Assembly (NCBI RefSeq): GCF_020283565.1
Contig: NC_060060.1
Coordinates: 20,708,001-20,772,000, forward strand
Direction of reading: 5' to 3'
Length of the DNA: 64,000 bases
DNA from: Trifolium pratense
Taxonomy: Eukaryota; Streptophyta; Magnoliopsida; Fabales; Fabaceae
Part shown: piece by piece, positions 1-11,760 of the stretch
Position numbering within the stretch: the stretch's first letter is position 1
How the letters are laid out: every line of letters begins with the position of its first letter
The notes under the pieces: model-generated
Databases searched by the model: none
Seen by the model: the letters and a program-made list of their open reading frames with translations, nothing else
What the model was told of the DNA's origin: nothing
Program-made: the position numbers and the translations under genes

Positions 1-545
1 GAGACTACTGCAACATAGAAGCATTATGATTATATACACTCAAATTCCACAACAGAAACACATAAAAATAAGAGCTTATATAGCAAATGTGTTTGTCATA
101 TAAGTTCTTATCTATAAGTTATATCTATAAAAAAAAAAGATAAAGTAAAGTCAAATTGTTTTTATATAAGCTTGAAGATTGTTTCATAAGCTGTCCTAGA
201 GAGTTTATGGAAATAAGTTGTTTTTAAGTTGTTTTGATAAGCTATCTCAAAGTGTCTCAAGAATGTTTATACTACTAGTAGATAAGCTCAAATAAGTCAA
301 TCCAAACAAAACATAAGCTTGGATAAACAACTTATTTAAACGCTTATCTTATCATATAAGTTATTTCTATAACAAAAGATAAAATAAAGTCAAAATATTT
401 TCATATATGCTCTATCTTAGAGAGCTATGGAAATAAGTTGAAAACAACTTTTGGACATATCATAAGTTATTTCCACAAACTCTTCCAAACAGTCTCATAA
501 ATGTTTATGTCACTAGATAAACTCAAGTTCGTCAGTCCAAACAGA
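1..545. repeat. Dimeric AT-rich dispersed repeat (TAAGTT/AACTTA family)
   Basis: Two diverged head-to-tail copies of a unit of about 240 bp lie side by side (roughly 60-305 and 305-545). Both carry phrases such as GAGAGYTATGGAAATAAGTTG, TCTCAWRAATGTTTATR and CTAGATAAACTCAA, and end near GTCARTCCAAACA. Many AACTTAT/ATAAGTT words give partial self-complementarity. A related copy sits at about 36200-36490. This looks like a common legume MITE-like repeat; clear TIRs and a TSD were not resolved. Confidence 0.5.
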
Positions 546-993
546 CCTGCTCAATGCTGAACACATGGCCTTTGAAACATTCACCTGTGCTTGTCAACAA
601 GATTTCATCTCAAAATGTTGTTATTGAAATACCTGATATTGCTGGTGTTAGAATGCCATCACCAATGATCATGGAAGTTCCCAATAGAACCAGCAATGAA
701 AAAAGATTTTTCAAAGCTGAATTTCTTTCTAAGGCCCTTTTCAGCTCAGGACTGGGAAGTTTAAGCCTATAACTAGAGATGTGTTCCTCAGCTGGTTAAT
801 GATTTGGAAGCATATTCACATTTGCATGTCTACAAATCAATGATTACAGTGCAAATGTTCCTCCTAAAATTGAGCCATTAATCTACAAATCAATTATTAA
901 CCAAATTTATCACCAACACTTTAGATTGTAGCACCAACTGTAGTACAAAAGATGTGAAATTATTCTCAAGAGAAGTAAGATCAACTTGTATCC

Positions 994-1664
994 TTGCTCC
1001 AACAAACTAATTTGAATTCCTCAGCTTCCCCTACCATTGGCCCTAGCTCAAATCACATTCACACCACACCTATGCTTGAAACAGGTCTTAATCCCCTCAT
1101 TACATCTATGTCATATATTCATAGCATTGTTTCTTGTTCAATTCAATTCAATTCTAGATTTTGGCACATAGATTCTGGAGCTAATGATCATATATGTTCT
1201 TCACTAAATTGGTTTAGTTCCTTTTATAAATCAAACCTATACATGTTAATTTGCCAAATGGTAACTCGGTTGTTAAATATGCTGGCAATGTTCATTTCTC
1301 ATCTCAATTATATCTCACTAATGTCTTCTATTCCTCGGACTTTAGACTTAATCTAATTTCTGTTTCCAAGTTATGCACTAACCTTTCTTGTTTTGTTCAA
1401 TTTCCCCCTCATAACTATGTTATACAGGAAGTGACCTCCAAGAAGACGATTGGTTTGGGTGATCAAGCAGATGGTCTCTTTAGATTGATGGTCAATGGAA
1501 CTCATCCTGCTATGCCTTGTTTACATTCTTTGTTTTCAAATAAAACTGTCAATTTGACTTGTAATAGTAGCCATGTTAATGCTACTTTTGCTATACCTTT
1601 TTCTGCCTTATGGCATTTTAGATTAGGGCACTTGTCTTGTCTCATAGAAGACTTTCCCATATGA
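994..1664 (+). pseudogene. Ty1/copia gag-pol fragment (protease / pre-integrase)
   Basis: Two overlapping frames together read as the protease to GAG-pre-integrase part of a copia polyprotein. The first frame (994-1356) has FWHIDSGANDHICSS with the aspartic protease D-S-G. The second (1251-1664) has LPNGNSVVKYAGNVHF-like and LISVSKLC phrases and ends at ALWHFRLGHLS, the pre-integrase H-x-R-x-G-H motif. The shift lies near 1250. Integrase, RT and RNase H are missing, as are LTRs. It resembles the corresponding part of the minus-strand element at 37916-42865, so it is probably a relic of the same lineage. Confidence 0.8.
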
Positions 1665-2217
1665 GACAATTTTAGCATAAATAACATAAATTGGCAGATA
1701 AGTTAGTGGAGACAACATTATAGACAAACGACTATATTTAGAAATAGAGCAAGTGTGCCAAAGATTATTCATTATGTAGTTCTTCATTATATGTCATATG
1801 AGGAATATCAAATATAATTTGTTCTAACTTTTTAAATGATTAGCAATCACCATAATTAAACAAACAATGATCAACAAGTTATAAACAAAATCATCATGGT
1901 ATCAACCCTTGTTTAAATTATAATGGTATCAACACTTGTCTAAGGAATGAACTTAAATCCATTTCAAAATGACATTTAATTCCACTGTCTGATCCTCATG
2001 AATTGGAAATGCGTCAAACTCAATTTTAGGTACGGGTCTCATAATCTAGCACATCTTAAAAAAAATCTAAATGTGTCATATGAATAACTCTACATCTCAT
2101 AAATAACTCTACATCTTTATAAATGAATCCCACAAAATTAAAATGCTTATTTAAGAAGTGGTACATATTAGGTACTAAAATGTGTTTTGCTCCGATGATA
2201 TTACCTAATAGATACTA
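1665..2217. other. AT-rich spacer, nothing recognised
   Basis: No reading frame, RNA gene or clear terminal repeat was seen between the copia relic and the Stowaway-like MITE. Confidence 0.5.
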
Positions 2218-2363
2218 CTCCCTCTAGTCTCATATATAAGCAACTTTTTATTTTTTAGATGAATTGAATAATTGATGTATCCGGTCATTTTTTGGTCCAG
2301 ATACATCAATTATTAGATGAATCTAAAAAGTGAAAAATTGCTTATATATGAGACTAGAACGAA
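2218..2363. mobile_element. Stowaway-like MITE (Tc1/mariner type)
   Basis: The 146-bp element starts CTCCCTCTAGTCTCATATAT and ends with the near-complement (TTGCTTATATATGAGACTAG, then AACGAA). Both sides are flanked by TA (2216-2217 and 2364-2365), the mariner-type target duplication. The interior is also palindromic around TTGATGTATC / GATACATCAA. The CTCCCTC start is the usual plant Stowaway end. It is non-coding. Confidence 0.8.
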
Positions 2364-2698
2364 TATTTCTTATTGAAAATAAGCACTACCATTGAAGATG
2401 GTATAACAAACTTTTGTCCAAACTATTGTCAATGTGATTTTTTTTTTTAATGTTCAAAATGTGTCCATTTTGACTTCCATTTATTATGTCAAATTTTCAA
2501 GTACATATGTTACAAAAATGTCATGTCAAAATTATATTTATTATTAGGTATAAAAAATGATACATGATTTTTTTTGTTTTTCACCATCAGTTGAATCTGG
2601 TTCGGGATCAGTTCTAACATCAAGTAGTTTCAGCCCCTCTTCCTACCAAGTTCAGCATCAATTACCACTTAACCAACTAACGATTGATAAAATGAAAC

Positions 2699-4360
2699 TG
2701 TTGAGGCAAAATCCACTTTTGATGTTTTAAAGATTACAAACATCTTTAATTATATTTTAAATGATTCTGATCATTTTGTTATCTAACAAGTGCTTTTGAG
2801 TGGCATAAGATTAAATAGATTCTAACAAACCACTTGCAAAGTAAAAATCCTGCAAAGCTGTTTCAAGACCATTCTAAGAACATTCTCAGCAGACAGACTG
2901 CAGTTTTGACAAATAAGCACGTTTTGGAATAAGTGCTTTCTGGTTTTTCAAGTCAACTAAGAACAAAACAAATAAGCACTTTACAATGGATTTATGGACC
3001 AAATCACTACAGGAGATAATCTCTTTTGGGATCAACAACATGTGATGGAATTTAAGTATATGCTTTCCTAGTCACATATCATGAAGAAAACCATGAGCTT
3101 GATCAATTGTGGTATTGGCCAACCAATGAATACATCTGATATAATATCATGGACCAATCACAAAGGAACAACCAGATTTTAACTATGAGTTGTATTGTAC
3201 TTATGCAAAGTACACAAATGGAACATTCTTCCATGGCTTGTCATAGAAGTACAATTTTGTCTCATATGCTATTGTACTATTCCAGCTGGTTTTATTCTCT
3301 TGCTAAGGCTACTACTGATCAGTCCTTTGAGCTATCTAACAGCTGCACACCACAAGGAAGGAAGGATGAAGGTTCATCTTATTTGCTGGTGCAGTCAAGA
3401 CTGTTTCAAGACCAATGCAAGACTGATCCTGCACACAGTTTTTCAAAACCATCTCCAACTGTCATGAGTCCTTTTCTGAGCATCCAAACGGCTATATCTG
3501 ATACATGACAGTGGAAGGATGTAAGAAACAACTCATATACACTTGGCAACAGCTCATACTTATTTGGATCTTATGGATCAAAGCCAAAAGGAAATCAAGA
3601 CTGTTCCAAGACTGAACAGAGAATCTGCACATTATGCAGAAGTTGTCTGCTGCATATAGAGCACTGAGTAACAGCTCTATTTTACTCTCTAATTGATATA
3701 CTTGAAGGCCAAGCTTCAATCTCAAGCAAGCATCTATAAAAGGCAATCAAGTCCAAGGGAAAGAGCAAGAGTTTTCAAGCAATTCAAGTGATATAAATCC
3801 CATTCAATCTCTTTAGCTCAAAGTCCTTTTTAAGTCACTCTTTTGTATCATAATCTGAGTTCCAATCTCTTTAGAGTGCTTTCATCTAAGCTTCTCTTTT
3901 ATAGTGAGTCTGAAATTAAGCTTAGAAACAAATCATCTATATTGTAATTGCTCAAGTCAATACGTGACTATTGATTGAGTGTTGATTGGTCAAGTTGACT
4001 AGGAAAGTTCAAAGCTCTAGGAGCTTTGGTAAGTTGTTGATCTTAGGTCAAGATCAAGGTGAATTTGTAAGTATTGGATCTGTAACTTTTAAGTGATTCT
4101 AGTGGACAAACTCACAGGAGGTGGGGACTGGACGTAACCCAAAGATTAGGGGTGAACCAGGATAACTCTTTGTGTTTATCTTCTTTCCCTTAAACTTTTA
4201 TTTTCTGCAACTATTTTTACACAGCACAGATCATTCTTAGAACGATCTCACTGAGCACAAATAATTTTATCACTAACTATTTATTTTGTGACTTGAGTTT
4301 AAATTTTAAAAGGGTCACAATTCAAACCCCCCCTTTCTTGTGAAAAACTTTGCTACTTCA
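2699..4360 (+). repeat. 5' LTR of the Sirevirus element
   Basis: 1,662-bp LTR with TG..CA ends. Small open frames inside it recur identically at +9,516 in the right LTR and are not genes. It contains several short partly palindromic words of the form AGAACnnTCT, for example at 2877-2886 and 4239-4248. Confidence 0.95.
3735..3742 (+). promoter_or_regulatory. LTR TATA box
   Basis: TATAAAAG lies in CATCTATAAAAGGC inside the left LTR; the same site is at 13251-13258 in the right LTR. It is the best TATA match in the LTR and would place transcription start about 30 bp downstream, giving a U3 of roughly 1.07 kb and R-U5 of about 0.6 kb. The start site is inferred. Confidence 0.6.
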
Positions 4361-4374
4361 ATTGGCATCAGAGC
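4361..4374 (+). other. Primer binding site
   Basis: ATTGGCATCAGAGC follows the left LTR directly. It differs at one base from TGGTATCAGAGC, the usual plant copia site complementary to initiator tRNA-Met. Confidence 0.75.
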
Positions 4375-4434
4375 TCTGCCTCTAAAGGTTGAGCATCTAA
4401 CAAGTGCTTAGAGGAAAAGATTCAGGAAGGAAGT

Positions 4435-6231
4435 ATGTCAAAACCTGCAAAGTTTATTTCAGAAGGTGGATCATCAACTAGGCCACCACTATTTGAAGGA
4501 AATGACTACTACTACTGGAAAGATAAAATGGAGCTATTCCTAAGATCACAAGATAACTACATGTGGTCAGTGATTGAAAATGGAGAATACACACCATTGG
4601 CAAAAGATTCTACCACTCCAAAGCCTCAAGCTGAATGGACAACCACTGAAGCAGACAGGGTACTTTTAAATACTAAAGCTCAATTATTTATTAAAAGTGC
4701 TTTGTGCAGGGAAGAATATGACAGGATCATGCAATGCAAAAATGCTAAAGAAATGTGGGATACTCTCAAAACTCATCATGAAGGAACCAGTCGTGTCAAA
4801 GAAACAAGAATTGATATTGGTGTAAGAAAGTTTGAGTTATTTGAGATGAAGGAAGATGAATCCATTGATCAGATGTATGGAAGATTCACTATCATCATAA
4901 ATGAACTCAACTCTCTTGGAAAAACATACACCACACATGAAAGAGTAAGAAAGATACTAAGATGTCTACCTAAAGAATGGAGGCATATAGTAACAGCCAT
5001 CACAGAGTCAAAAACTCTCTCTGAAGTTAAAATGGAGGACTTAATTGGTTCTCTTAAAGCTCATGAAGCAATACTTCAAGAGGATAAATCTCCAAAGAAA
5101 AAGATGATTGCTCTGGACTCTCAAACAAAAGAGTGTCTTCAGCAGAAAGAAATTCTTTTCAGCAAAGACTTGCTTGATGAAGATAATGAAGAAGAATTTG
5201 CTCTACTCTCAAGGAGAATTCAAAGACTCATGATGAGAAGAAATCAAATGAGAAGAACATTTCCAAATAAAAGAAGTAGTGCAAAATCTGAAGTTGACAT
5301 GAGCAAAATTCAATGCTATGAATGCAATCAATTTGGACACTACAAAAGTGATTGTCCAAAACTCAAAAAACCTTTTGCAAAGAAATCAATGATGGCAACC
5401 TGGGATGAATTAGATGAACTCCCAGAAGAAGAAGAGGAACAAGAAGCAAATGTATGCCTTATGACAAGATCAGAAACACACGAGGTAAATGCTGAAACTT
5501 GTTCTTCTTGTCAAAAAACTGAACATTTGTTTGATAACTTATTTTATGATAGTTTAACTCTAAATAAAAAATATGATCAGCTTCAGGAAGAAGTAACCAA
5601 AATTTCCAAAGAAAAGGATGAATATAAAACTGAAAATGAGACATTAAAAGAAATAATCAAAAACATGGAAATTGCTCATAATAGAAAATTAGAAGAACTT
5701 AGAGAAAATCATAAGGAACAAATCAAACCTAACATACAAATAGAAAATAGAAAACTAAAGGAAAATATTTCAAAGCTTGAAAATGACATAAACAAATTTG
5801 TAAAGTCTACTAAAACCTTTGAAAATATTCTAGGATCCCAAAAATGCAGTTCTAGCAAAACAGGCCTAGGTTTTGAAAATTACAACAATCAAAAATTATA
5901 CAAGAAACTTTTTGTTCCAAATAAACCCATATACAAATGCTCTTACTGTCATAAGGAAGGACATCTTGAACCTTTTTGTTATAAAAAATCTAGACAACAA
6001 AATTATCATAGGAAATACTTTTCAGAACGATCTCAGAACATTCTTAAAAAACAGACTAGAAACTCTTCTTATCAACTTAAGAAGAGTCATTATAACACTA
6101 ACCATCAAGGACCCAGAAAGATATGGGTACCTAAAAGCATGCTAAAAACAAATGCAGGAATGTCTTCTCACAGTCAAGAAAAAGCCATGGTACTTGGACA
6201 GTGGCTGCTCCAGACATATGACTGGAGATAG
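4435..6231 (+). CDS. gag: Sirevirus Gag
   Basis: A 598-codon frame encoding the capsid/nucleocapsid protein that packages element RNA in cytoplasmic particles. The N-terminal ~220 residues resemble the copia Gag (UBN2/DUF4219) fold, with phrases such as [12 protein letters not shown] and [21 protein letters not shown] zinc knuckle ([14 protein letters not shown]) starts near residue 293 and a second, [14 protein letters not shown], near 502. Between them, about residues 380-450, is a Lys/Glu-rich coiled-coil-like stretch. A long Gag with an extension after the first knuckle is typical of Sireviruses. The frame ends inside the start of pol and overlaps it by 80 nt in another frame. The start was chosen as the first ATG after the PBS leader. 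Confidence 0.9.
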   Translation: MSKPAKFISEGGSSTRPPLFEGNDYYYWKDKMELFLRSQDNYMWSVIENGEYTPLAKDSTTPKPQAEWTTTEADRVLLNTKAQLFIKSALCREEYDRIMQCKNAKEMWDTLKTHHEGTSRVKETRIDIGVRKFELFEMKEDESIDQMYGRFTIIINELNSLGKTYTTHERVRKILRCLPKEWRHIVTAITESKTLSEVKMEDLIGSLKAHEAILQEDKSPKKKMIALDSQTKECLQQKEILFSKDLLDEDNEEEFALLSRRIQRLMMRRNQMRRTFPNKRSSAKSEVDMSKIQCYECNQFGHYKSDCPKLKKPFAKKSMMATWDELDELPEEEEEQEANVCLMTRSETHEVNAETCSSCQKTEHLFDNLFYDSLTLNKKYDQLQEEVTKISKEKDEYKTENETLKEIIKNMEIAHNRKLEELRENHKEQIKPNIQIENRKLKENISKLENDINKFVKSTKTFENILGSQKCSSSKTGLGFENYNNQKLYKKLFVPNKPIYKCSYCHKEGHLEPFCYKKSRQQNYHRKYFSERSQNILKKQTRNSSYQLKKSHYNTNHQGPRKIWVPKSMLKTNAGMSSHSQEKAMVLGQWLLQTYDWR

Positions 6232-9184
6232 ACAAAGCTTTCTTTCCTTTGAAAAGAAAGAAGGAGGATCAGTTACTTTTGGTAATAATGAGACAGCTAC
6301 TATCAAAGGTAAAGGTACAATTGGTAAGATAAACTCTGCTAAAATTGAAAATGTCCATTATGTAGAAGGTCTTAAACATAACTTAATAAGCATTAGTCAA
6401 TTATGTGACAATGGTTTTGAGGTTATATTTAAACCTGATACATGTGAAATCAAACACTCATCTTCTGACAAAATTCTTTTCAATGGATCAAGAAAGAAAA
6501 ATGTTTATATCATATACTTAGATGAACTCCCTGATGAATCATGTTTTGTGTCTCTTGAAAGAGACAAGTGGATTTGGCACAAAAGGGCAGGACATATAAG
6601 TATGAAAACCATTTCAAAACTTTCTAAACTTGATCTAGTAAGAGGATTACCAAAGATAAGCTTTGATAATGATAAGTTATGTGAATCATGTGCAAGAGGA
6701 AAACAGGTAAAAAGTAGTTTTAAAATAAAGGAATTTATTTCAACCAAAAGACCTCTTGAACTACTTCACATAGACTTGTTTGGACCAGTCAGAACCACAA
6801 GCCTTGGAGGTAAGAATTATGGTTTTGTTATTGTAGATGATTATTCCAGATTTACTTGGGTGTTGTTTTTAAAACAAAAAGATGACTCTTTTGAAGCTTT
6901 CAAAAACTTTTGCTTAAAAGTTCAAAATGAAAAAGAAACAAAAATTATCTCCATTAGAAGTGATCATGGAGGTGAATTTGAAAACTCTCTGTTTGAAACC
7001 TTTTTTAATGAAAATGGTATTTCTCATAATTTTTCTTGTCCTAGAACTCCACAACAAAATGGAGTTGTAGAGAGAAAAAATAGAACTCTACAAGAAATGG
7101 CAAGAACTATGATAAATGAATCAAATGTGGAAAAGTATTTTTGGGCTGAAGCCATAAACACTGCTTGCTATATCTTGAACAGAGTAACTATTAGAAAAGT
7201 TTTAAAGAAAACACCTTATGAAATCTGGAAGGATAAAAAACCTAACATATCATATTTTCATATTTTTGGCTGCTACTGCTACATTCTTAATATTAGAGAT
7301 AATCTGGGTAAGTTTGACTCAAAATCAGACAAAGGAATATTCTTAGGATATTCTTTAACTTCAAAAGCATATAGAATTTATAACCTAAGAACTCAAGCTA
7401 TGGAAGAAAGCATGCATGTAAAGTTTGATGAGTTTGAGGAACAAACAACCATAACTGCTGATGAGGAAGAGGAAACTACAAATCAGAAAAGGAAAACTAA
7501 TGAAATAGAAGAATCCCCACAAGCTCCTCCAAGGACATGGAAAATGGTAAATTATCATCCACAAGAACAAATCATTGGAAGTACAGCAGATGGTGTAAGA
7601 ACAAGAAGAGCTACTCAGAATAAAGAAAACAATCTAGCTATGATTTCTCAAATAGAACCAAAATCCATAGATGAAGCAATTATAGATGAATCATGGATTG
7701 AAGCTATGAAGGAAGAGCTTCTGCAATTTGAAAGAAATGAAGTTTGGAAGCTAGTACCTAAACCTCAAGAAAATTCAATCATTGGTACTAAATGGGTCTT
7801 TAGGAATAAACTTGATGAAGAAGGAAAAGTTATAAGGAACAAGGCAAGACTTGTGGCTCAAGGATATAATCAACAAGAAGGCATTGATTATGATGAAACA
7901 TTTGCACCAGTGGCCAGGTTAGAGGCAATTAGAATACTACTTGCATATGCATCTCATAAATGTTTAAAACTTTTTCAAATGGATGTCAAAAGTGCTTTTC
8001 TAAATGGATTTTTAAATGAAGAAGTCTATGTTCATCAACCACCTGGTTTTATTGATCAACATAGACCAGATCATGTTTTTAAGCTAACTAAAGCTCTTTA
8101 TGGGCTTAAGCAAGCTCCAAGAGCATGGTATGAAAGATTAAGCACTTTCCTTTTAAACAATGGTTTTTCTAGAGGAAAAATAGATACCACACTTTTTAGA
8201 AAGGAAAACCAAAATGATCTTTTAGTAGTTCAAGTTTATGTTGATGATATCATCTTTGGAGCTACAAATGAAACAATGTGTGAAGAATTCTCAACCCTCA
8301 TGCAAAGTGAATTTGAGATGAGTATGATGGGAGAACTTAGATTCTTTTTGGGTCTTCAAATCAAACAACTTGAAGAAGGAATCTTTATAAGTCAAGAAAA
8401 ATATGTCAAAGATCTCCTCAAAAAGTTTAAGATGAATGAGGCTAAAATTATGCCTACACCAATGCATCCATCAACAAGTCTAGACAAAGATGAAAAAGGA
8501 AAGGATGTATCTGAAAAGGAATATAGAGGAATGATTGGATCACTCCTTTATTTAACTGCAAGTAGACCAGACATTGTCTTCTCAGTAGGGTTATGTGCAA
8601 GGTTTCAATCATCTCCAAAAGAATCACATCTCACTGCTGTCAAAAGAATTTTTAGATACTTGGTGGGAACACCAGATACTGGTCTATGGTACAAAAAGGG
8701 TTCACATTTTGATCTTATAGCATATTGTGATGCTGACTATGCTGGGGATAAATTGGAAAGAAAAAGCACAAGTGGAGCATGTCAATTTCTTGGAGAAGCA
8801 CTTGTAAGTTGGTGTTGCAGAAAACAAAATACCATAGCACTTTCAACAACTGAAGCAGAATATGTGTCTGCTGCAAATTGTTGCTCTCAAGTGATTTGGA
8901 TCAAAAACCAACTTGAAGACTTCTCATTAAGGTACACAAATATTAAAATTTTATGTGATAATACTAGTGCTATCAATTTATCAAAAAACCCTATTCAGCA
9001 TTCAAGATCAAAACATATTGAAATTAAACACCATTTCATTAGAGATCATGTTAATAAAAAGGAAGTTGAATTAACCTTTGTTGATACTGAAAACCAGTTA
9101 GCTGACATTTTTACTAAACCATTGGTTGAAGAACGTTTCAATTTCATTAAAGAAAAATTAAAAATTACGAAATGTCCTATCTGA
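6152..9184 (+). CDS. pol: Sirevirus Pol polyprotein
   Basis: A 1,010-codon frame with all copia enzymes in order. Protease D-S-G is at residues 16-18. A pre-integrase WHKRAGHIS motif follows near 140. The integrase core has D208, D271 and E307 (D-D-35-E) with [11 protein letters not shown]. Reverse transcriptase has [12 protein letters not shown] and the YVDD box near 696-699. RNase H has CDADYAGD near 860 and STTEAEY near 900. It ends with a DIFTKPL tail. No internal stop is present. The frame differs from gag; the preceding stop in this frame ends at 6145, so any Gag-Pol fusion needs a frame change between about 6146 and 6231, or Pol needs its own start. The run of five A at 6178-6182 is the obvious slip or indel candidate. 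Confidence 0.92.
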   Translation: MQECLLTVKKKPWYLDSGCSRHMTGDRQSFLSFEKKEGGSVTFGNNETATIKGKGTIGKINSAKIENVHYVEGLKHNLISISQLCDNGFEVIFKPDTCEIKHSSSDKILFNGSRKKNVYIIYLDELPDESCFVSLERDKWIWHKRAGHISMKTISKLSKLDLVRGLPKISFDNDKLCESCARGKQVKSSFKIKEFISTKRPLELLHIDLFGPVRTTSLGGKNYGFVIVDDYSRFTWVLFLKQKDDSFEAFKNFCLKVQNEKETKIISIRSDHGGEFENSLFETFFNENGISHNFSCPRTPQQNGVVERKNRTLQEMARTMINESNVEKYFWAEAINTACYILNRVTIRKVLKKTPYEIWKDKKPNISYFHIFGCYCYILNIRDNLGKFDSKSDKGIFLGYSLTSKAYRIYNLRTQAMEESMHVKFDEFEEQTTITADEEEETTNQKRKTNEIEESPQAPPRTWKMVNYHPQEQIIGSTADGVRTRRATQNKENNLAMISQIEPKSIDEAIIDESWIEAMKEELLQFERNEVWKLVPKPQENSIIGTKWVFRNKLDEEGKVIRNKARLVAQGYNQQEGIDYDETFAPVARLEAIRILLAYASHKCLKLFQMDVKSAFLNGFLNEEVYVHQPPGFIDQHRPDHVFKLTKALYGLKQAPRAWYERLSTFLLNNGFSRGKIDTTLFRKENQNDLLVVQVYVDDIIFGATNETMCEEFSTLMQSEFEMSMMGELRFFLGLQIKQLEEGIFISQEKYVKDLLKKFKMNEAKIMPTPMHPSTSLDKDEKGKDVSEKEYRGMIGSLLYLTASRPDIVFSVGLCARFQSSPKESHLTAVKRIFRYLVGTPDTGLWYKKGSHFDLIAYCDADYAGDKLERKSTSGACQFLGEALVSWCCRKQNTIALSTTEAEYVSAANCCSQVIWIKNQLEDFSLRYTNIKILCDNTSAINLSKNPIQHSRSKHIEIKHHFIRDHVNKKEVELTFVDTENQLADIFTKPLVEERFNFIKEKLKITKCPI

Positions 9185-9510
9185 AGAACAGTCTTAGAAC
9201 GTTCTTTGTTTTAGGTCTAAAAACACTTGCTCACCTTTAATTAATTTTTTTTTTTAAGTATGTGAAGGTAATAAATTTATGAAAACCGGTAGTTCTCCCT
9301 ACACTTTTTAAATTACTGTATAAATTAATAGACAAGTACAATTAGTGTAAGAACTAGTTAGGTTTTCTTAGAGTCCCAAGACAAATAGTGTACTCAAGTA
9401 CACCTACTCCACTCTTAGCATTCTCAAGACAGTTTCTCTTATCTTCTCTCCTTAAAATCACTTTGTAACCGTTACTTCTTCACTCATCCATCTCCTTCAA
9501 AAATTTCGCA
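9185..9510 (+). other. pol / third-ORF spacer
   Basis: 326 bp without a long frame. It opens with AGAACAGTCT (9185-9194) followed by the palindrome AGAACGTTCT (9196-9205). The same pair recurs inside the third ORF at 11052-11073. It may hold a leader for the downstream ORF; no splice site was assigned with confidence. Confidence 0.5.
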
Positions 9511-11760
9511 ATGGCTAGAACCAAGAACACCGGTCGTGTCCCTGCTCCCATTCCTCCTCCAACCACTGAAACTGAATCACCATCACAACCGCCTGTTCCA
9601 CCTCCTTCTCCCATCTCTGAAACCATCTCTGAACGATTCACAACCGCTCCTAACTCTGATACGGAAATTAACCAACAAAATCCAACAAATTCCTCAGTGG
9701 AATTAGGAAATGCTGAGAAGATTATTGCTGAAACAATCATGAAACTGTCTCAGGAAGATGTGTCAAAATCAAACCCTCAACCCTCTAATACTGTTCCAAA
9801 ACCCTTCATTGTTTACACAAAATCCAAATCCAAATCAACCAAAATCCCTCAAGTAAGAAGATCAGCTAGATTGTTATCTAGTGGTGGAACTAAGAAACCT
9901 GTCATAGACAACACCATTTATGAAGTAAATGATAGTGACTCTGAAGAATTGGAAACCACCTCTCTCACTCGTCACACCAAACCCTTATCCCAAATTATTG
10001 AACCGTCCAAATCAACTCAAACCACCAAATCTGCTCCTGTCAAAACAAGAACTCCAAGCAAAGCTTTCCTTGATCATTTGGAAAAGTATGTTGCTGAAAA
10101 AGGAAAAACTTCAAGCTCTGAAGAAGAAGAAGCTGAGAAAAACTCAGATGATAATGGAGAAAAAGGGAAATCTCCAGAAATTGAAGAACCAACTTTGACT
10201 CAACTGCTGCCCAAGAACATGGTAATTCCTCTCATTCACTACTCTGAAAGAGAAGACTTTGATTTATTCTGGAATGGGAAACCTGTTCCTAGCTGTAGGT
10301 ATTATGACTTTGCAAACCTAGCTAGTGGGGGTATTGATGTGATGAAGCTTACTGAATCACAGGGTTGGACTCACCTGTTTAGAATGAGAGAAACTGTATA
10401 CCCTAGAGTAGTTCAAGCCTTCTATTTCAATGCCAAAGTTGATCCTGAGAATGATCAAATTAAGTCAACCCTCAGAAATGTTGAGATCATTCTAACCCCT
10501 GAGATTTTAGGAAATTATCTCAATTTACCCACGGATGGAGCCAAGTTGAATGGAGATACTTGGTACTCTGCAGCTCAAGTTAACAAGAAGGATTTAATCC
10601 AAGAAATGTTTGTTGCTGAAGGAGCAAAACTACCTCAACCCCCTGCCTCCTACCTCAAAACTGAATACAAAGTGTTGTTCAATATGGTTCAAAACCACAT
10701 CTTTCCAAGGATAGGAACTAGAGAGAAAGTTTATGATGGGGATTTAATGGTTATGCATCATCTGGGAACTGGGAAAAAGCTGAATTTACCCTATGTCATC
10801 ATCCATAACATGATTGAAGCTGCATCTTCTGGTTCTAAGAAAATTACCCTACCTTATGGAATGCATCTGACCAAGGTGTTTAGAGAATGCAATGTAGAGC
10901 TGAGAAAGGAAAAGAGTTTTAACAACTCTAAAGTTTTTGATCTGAAAAACTTATCTCATATGAAGAAAGCTGCTGATGCACCTACTGTAGGAGAGAAGAG
11001 GAAAAGAGAAGTTTTTGAAGCTGACAGACTTTTATCTGCAACTGGTACTGCAGAACAGTCTGAGAACGTTCTCAACATTGCTCCACCAGAAAATTCTAGC
11101 TTGGAACCTACTCCAACAATCTCTGTTCCATTTGTTAATCTTGATGTCTCACTTGGTTTTGATTCCAGCTTTGGATTAAACCTCCAACCCACTCTTTCTC
11201 AAAATGCTGCACATGTCCTTGAAGGATTGTCCACGAATCCAAGGTTTACCAACAAAGCCCTATTTTCTCCACCATTTTATGATTCTCAATCCAGCTCTGA
11301 ATTTCTTAAGAGTTTGCTCAAAATTCCAAGTCCAGAACCCTCACAACTTCCAATTCCATTGTACTCTGCTGATGGTTCCTTACCTTCCTTTCCACCTCTG
11401 TTTGGTTCATTGAAATCCTTTTGCTCCTCTGGTCAAAACATTGAAGATGCTGCTCCACCTGCTGATAATCCTGCTGCTGCTGGTCCTAGCACCAGACCTA
11501 AGAGAACCAAAATGGAAAAGGATGTTTCCAAAACCAAGAGAGAAACCACCAAGATTTTGGAAGCTATGATGCAGCAGAACAATCTGCTTATGCATATCAT
11601 GCTTGAACAACAAAACTATCGCACCTGGCTCTGTGATCATGTTTGTCCTCTTCTCAATATCCCTCATCCTCCAGCTCATCCTCCTCCACACATTCCTGAA
11701 TTCCCTCAGCCAGAGAATGATCCATCATCTGATGCTTCCAGCCCTACTGTGTCTCCTTAA
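9511..11760 (+). CDS. Envelope-like third ORF of the Sirevirus
   Basis: An intact 749-codon frame downstream of pol, in the position of the env-like ORF of SIRE1-type elements. The N-terminal ~60 residues are Pro/Ser/Thr-rich; residues ~60-230 are charged and low-complexity. About 230-430 looks like a folded domain (for example NMVIPLIHYSEREDFDLFW, and LTPEILGNYLNLP), similar in style to regions annotated as putative plant transposon protein in other plants. The C-terminus has a probable coiled coil near 667-710 and a Pro-rich tail. No convincing signal peptide or strongly hydrophobic membrane span is visible, so 'envelope' is positional. Its role in the element is unknown. An uninterrupted 2.25-kb frame in a young element suggests recent constraint. 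Confidence 0.8.
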   Translation: MARTKNTGRVPAPIPPPTTETESPSQPPVPPPSPISETISERFTTAPNSDTEINQQNPTNSSVELGNAEKIIAETIMKLSQEDVSKSNPQPSNTVPKPFIVYTKSKSKSTKIPQVRRSARLLSSGGTKKPVIDNTIYEVNDSDSEELETTSLTRHTKPLSQIIEPSKSTQTTKSAPVKTRTPSKAFLDHLEKYVAEKGKTSSSEEEEAEKNSDDNGEKGKSPEIEEPTLTQLLPKNMVIPLIHYSEREDFDLFWNGKPVPSCRYYDFANLASGGIDVMKLTESQGWTHLFRMRETVYPRVVQAFYFNAKVDPENDQIKSTLRNVEIILTPEILGNYLNLPTDGAKLNGDTWYSAAQVNKKDLIQEMFVAEGAKLPQPPASYLKTEYKVLFNMVQNHIFPRIGTREKVYDGDLMVMHHLGTGKKLNLPYVIIHNMIEAASSGSKKITLPYGMHLTKVFRECNVELRKEKSFNNSKVFDLKNLSHMKKAADAPTVGEKRKREVFEADRLLSATGTAEQSENVLNIAPPENSSLEPTPTISVPFVNLDVSLGFDSSFGLNLQPTLSQNAAHVLEGLSTNPRFTNKALFSPPFYDSQSSSEFLKSLLKIPSPEPSQLPIPLYSADGSLPSFPPLFGSLKSFCSSGQNIEDAAPPADNPAAAGPSTRPKRTKMEKDVSKTKRETTKILEAMMQQNNLLMHIMLEQQNYRTWLCDHVCPLLNIPHPPAHPPPHIPEFPQPENDPSSDASSPTVSP

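Noticed and set aside
554..772. 72-codon plus-strand frame reading NVVIEIPDIAGVRMPSPMIM
   Set aside because: Looks protein-like, but I recognise no family, it is short, and there are no flanking exons or splice sites I trust.
3149..3746. Frames of 119, 90 and 84 codons in the left LTR (repeated at 12665-13262)
   Set aside because: They recur identically in the other LTR and lie in U3; LTR sequence, not genes.
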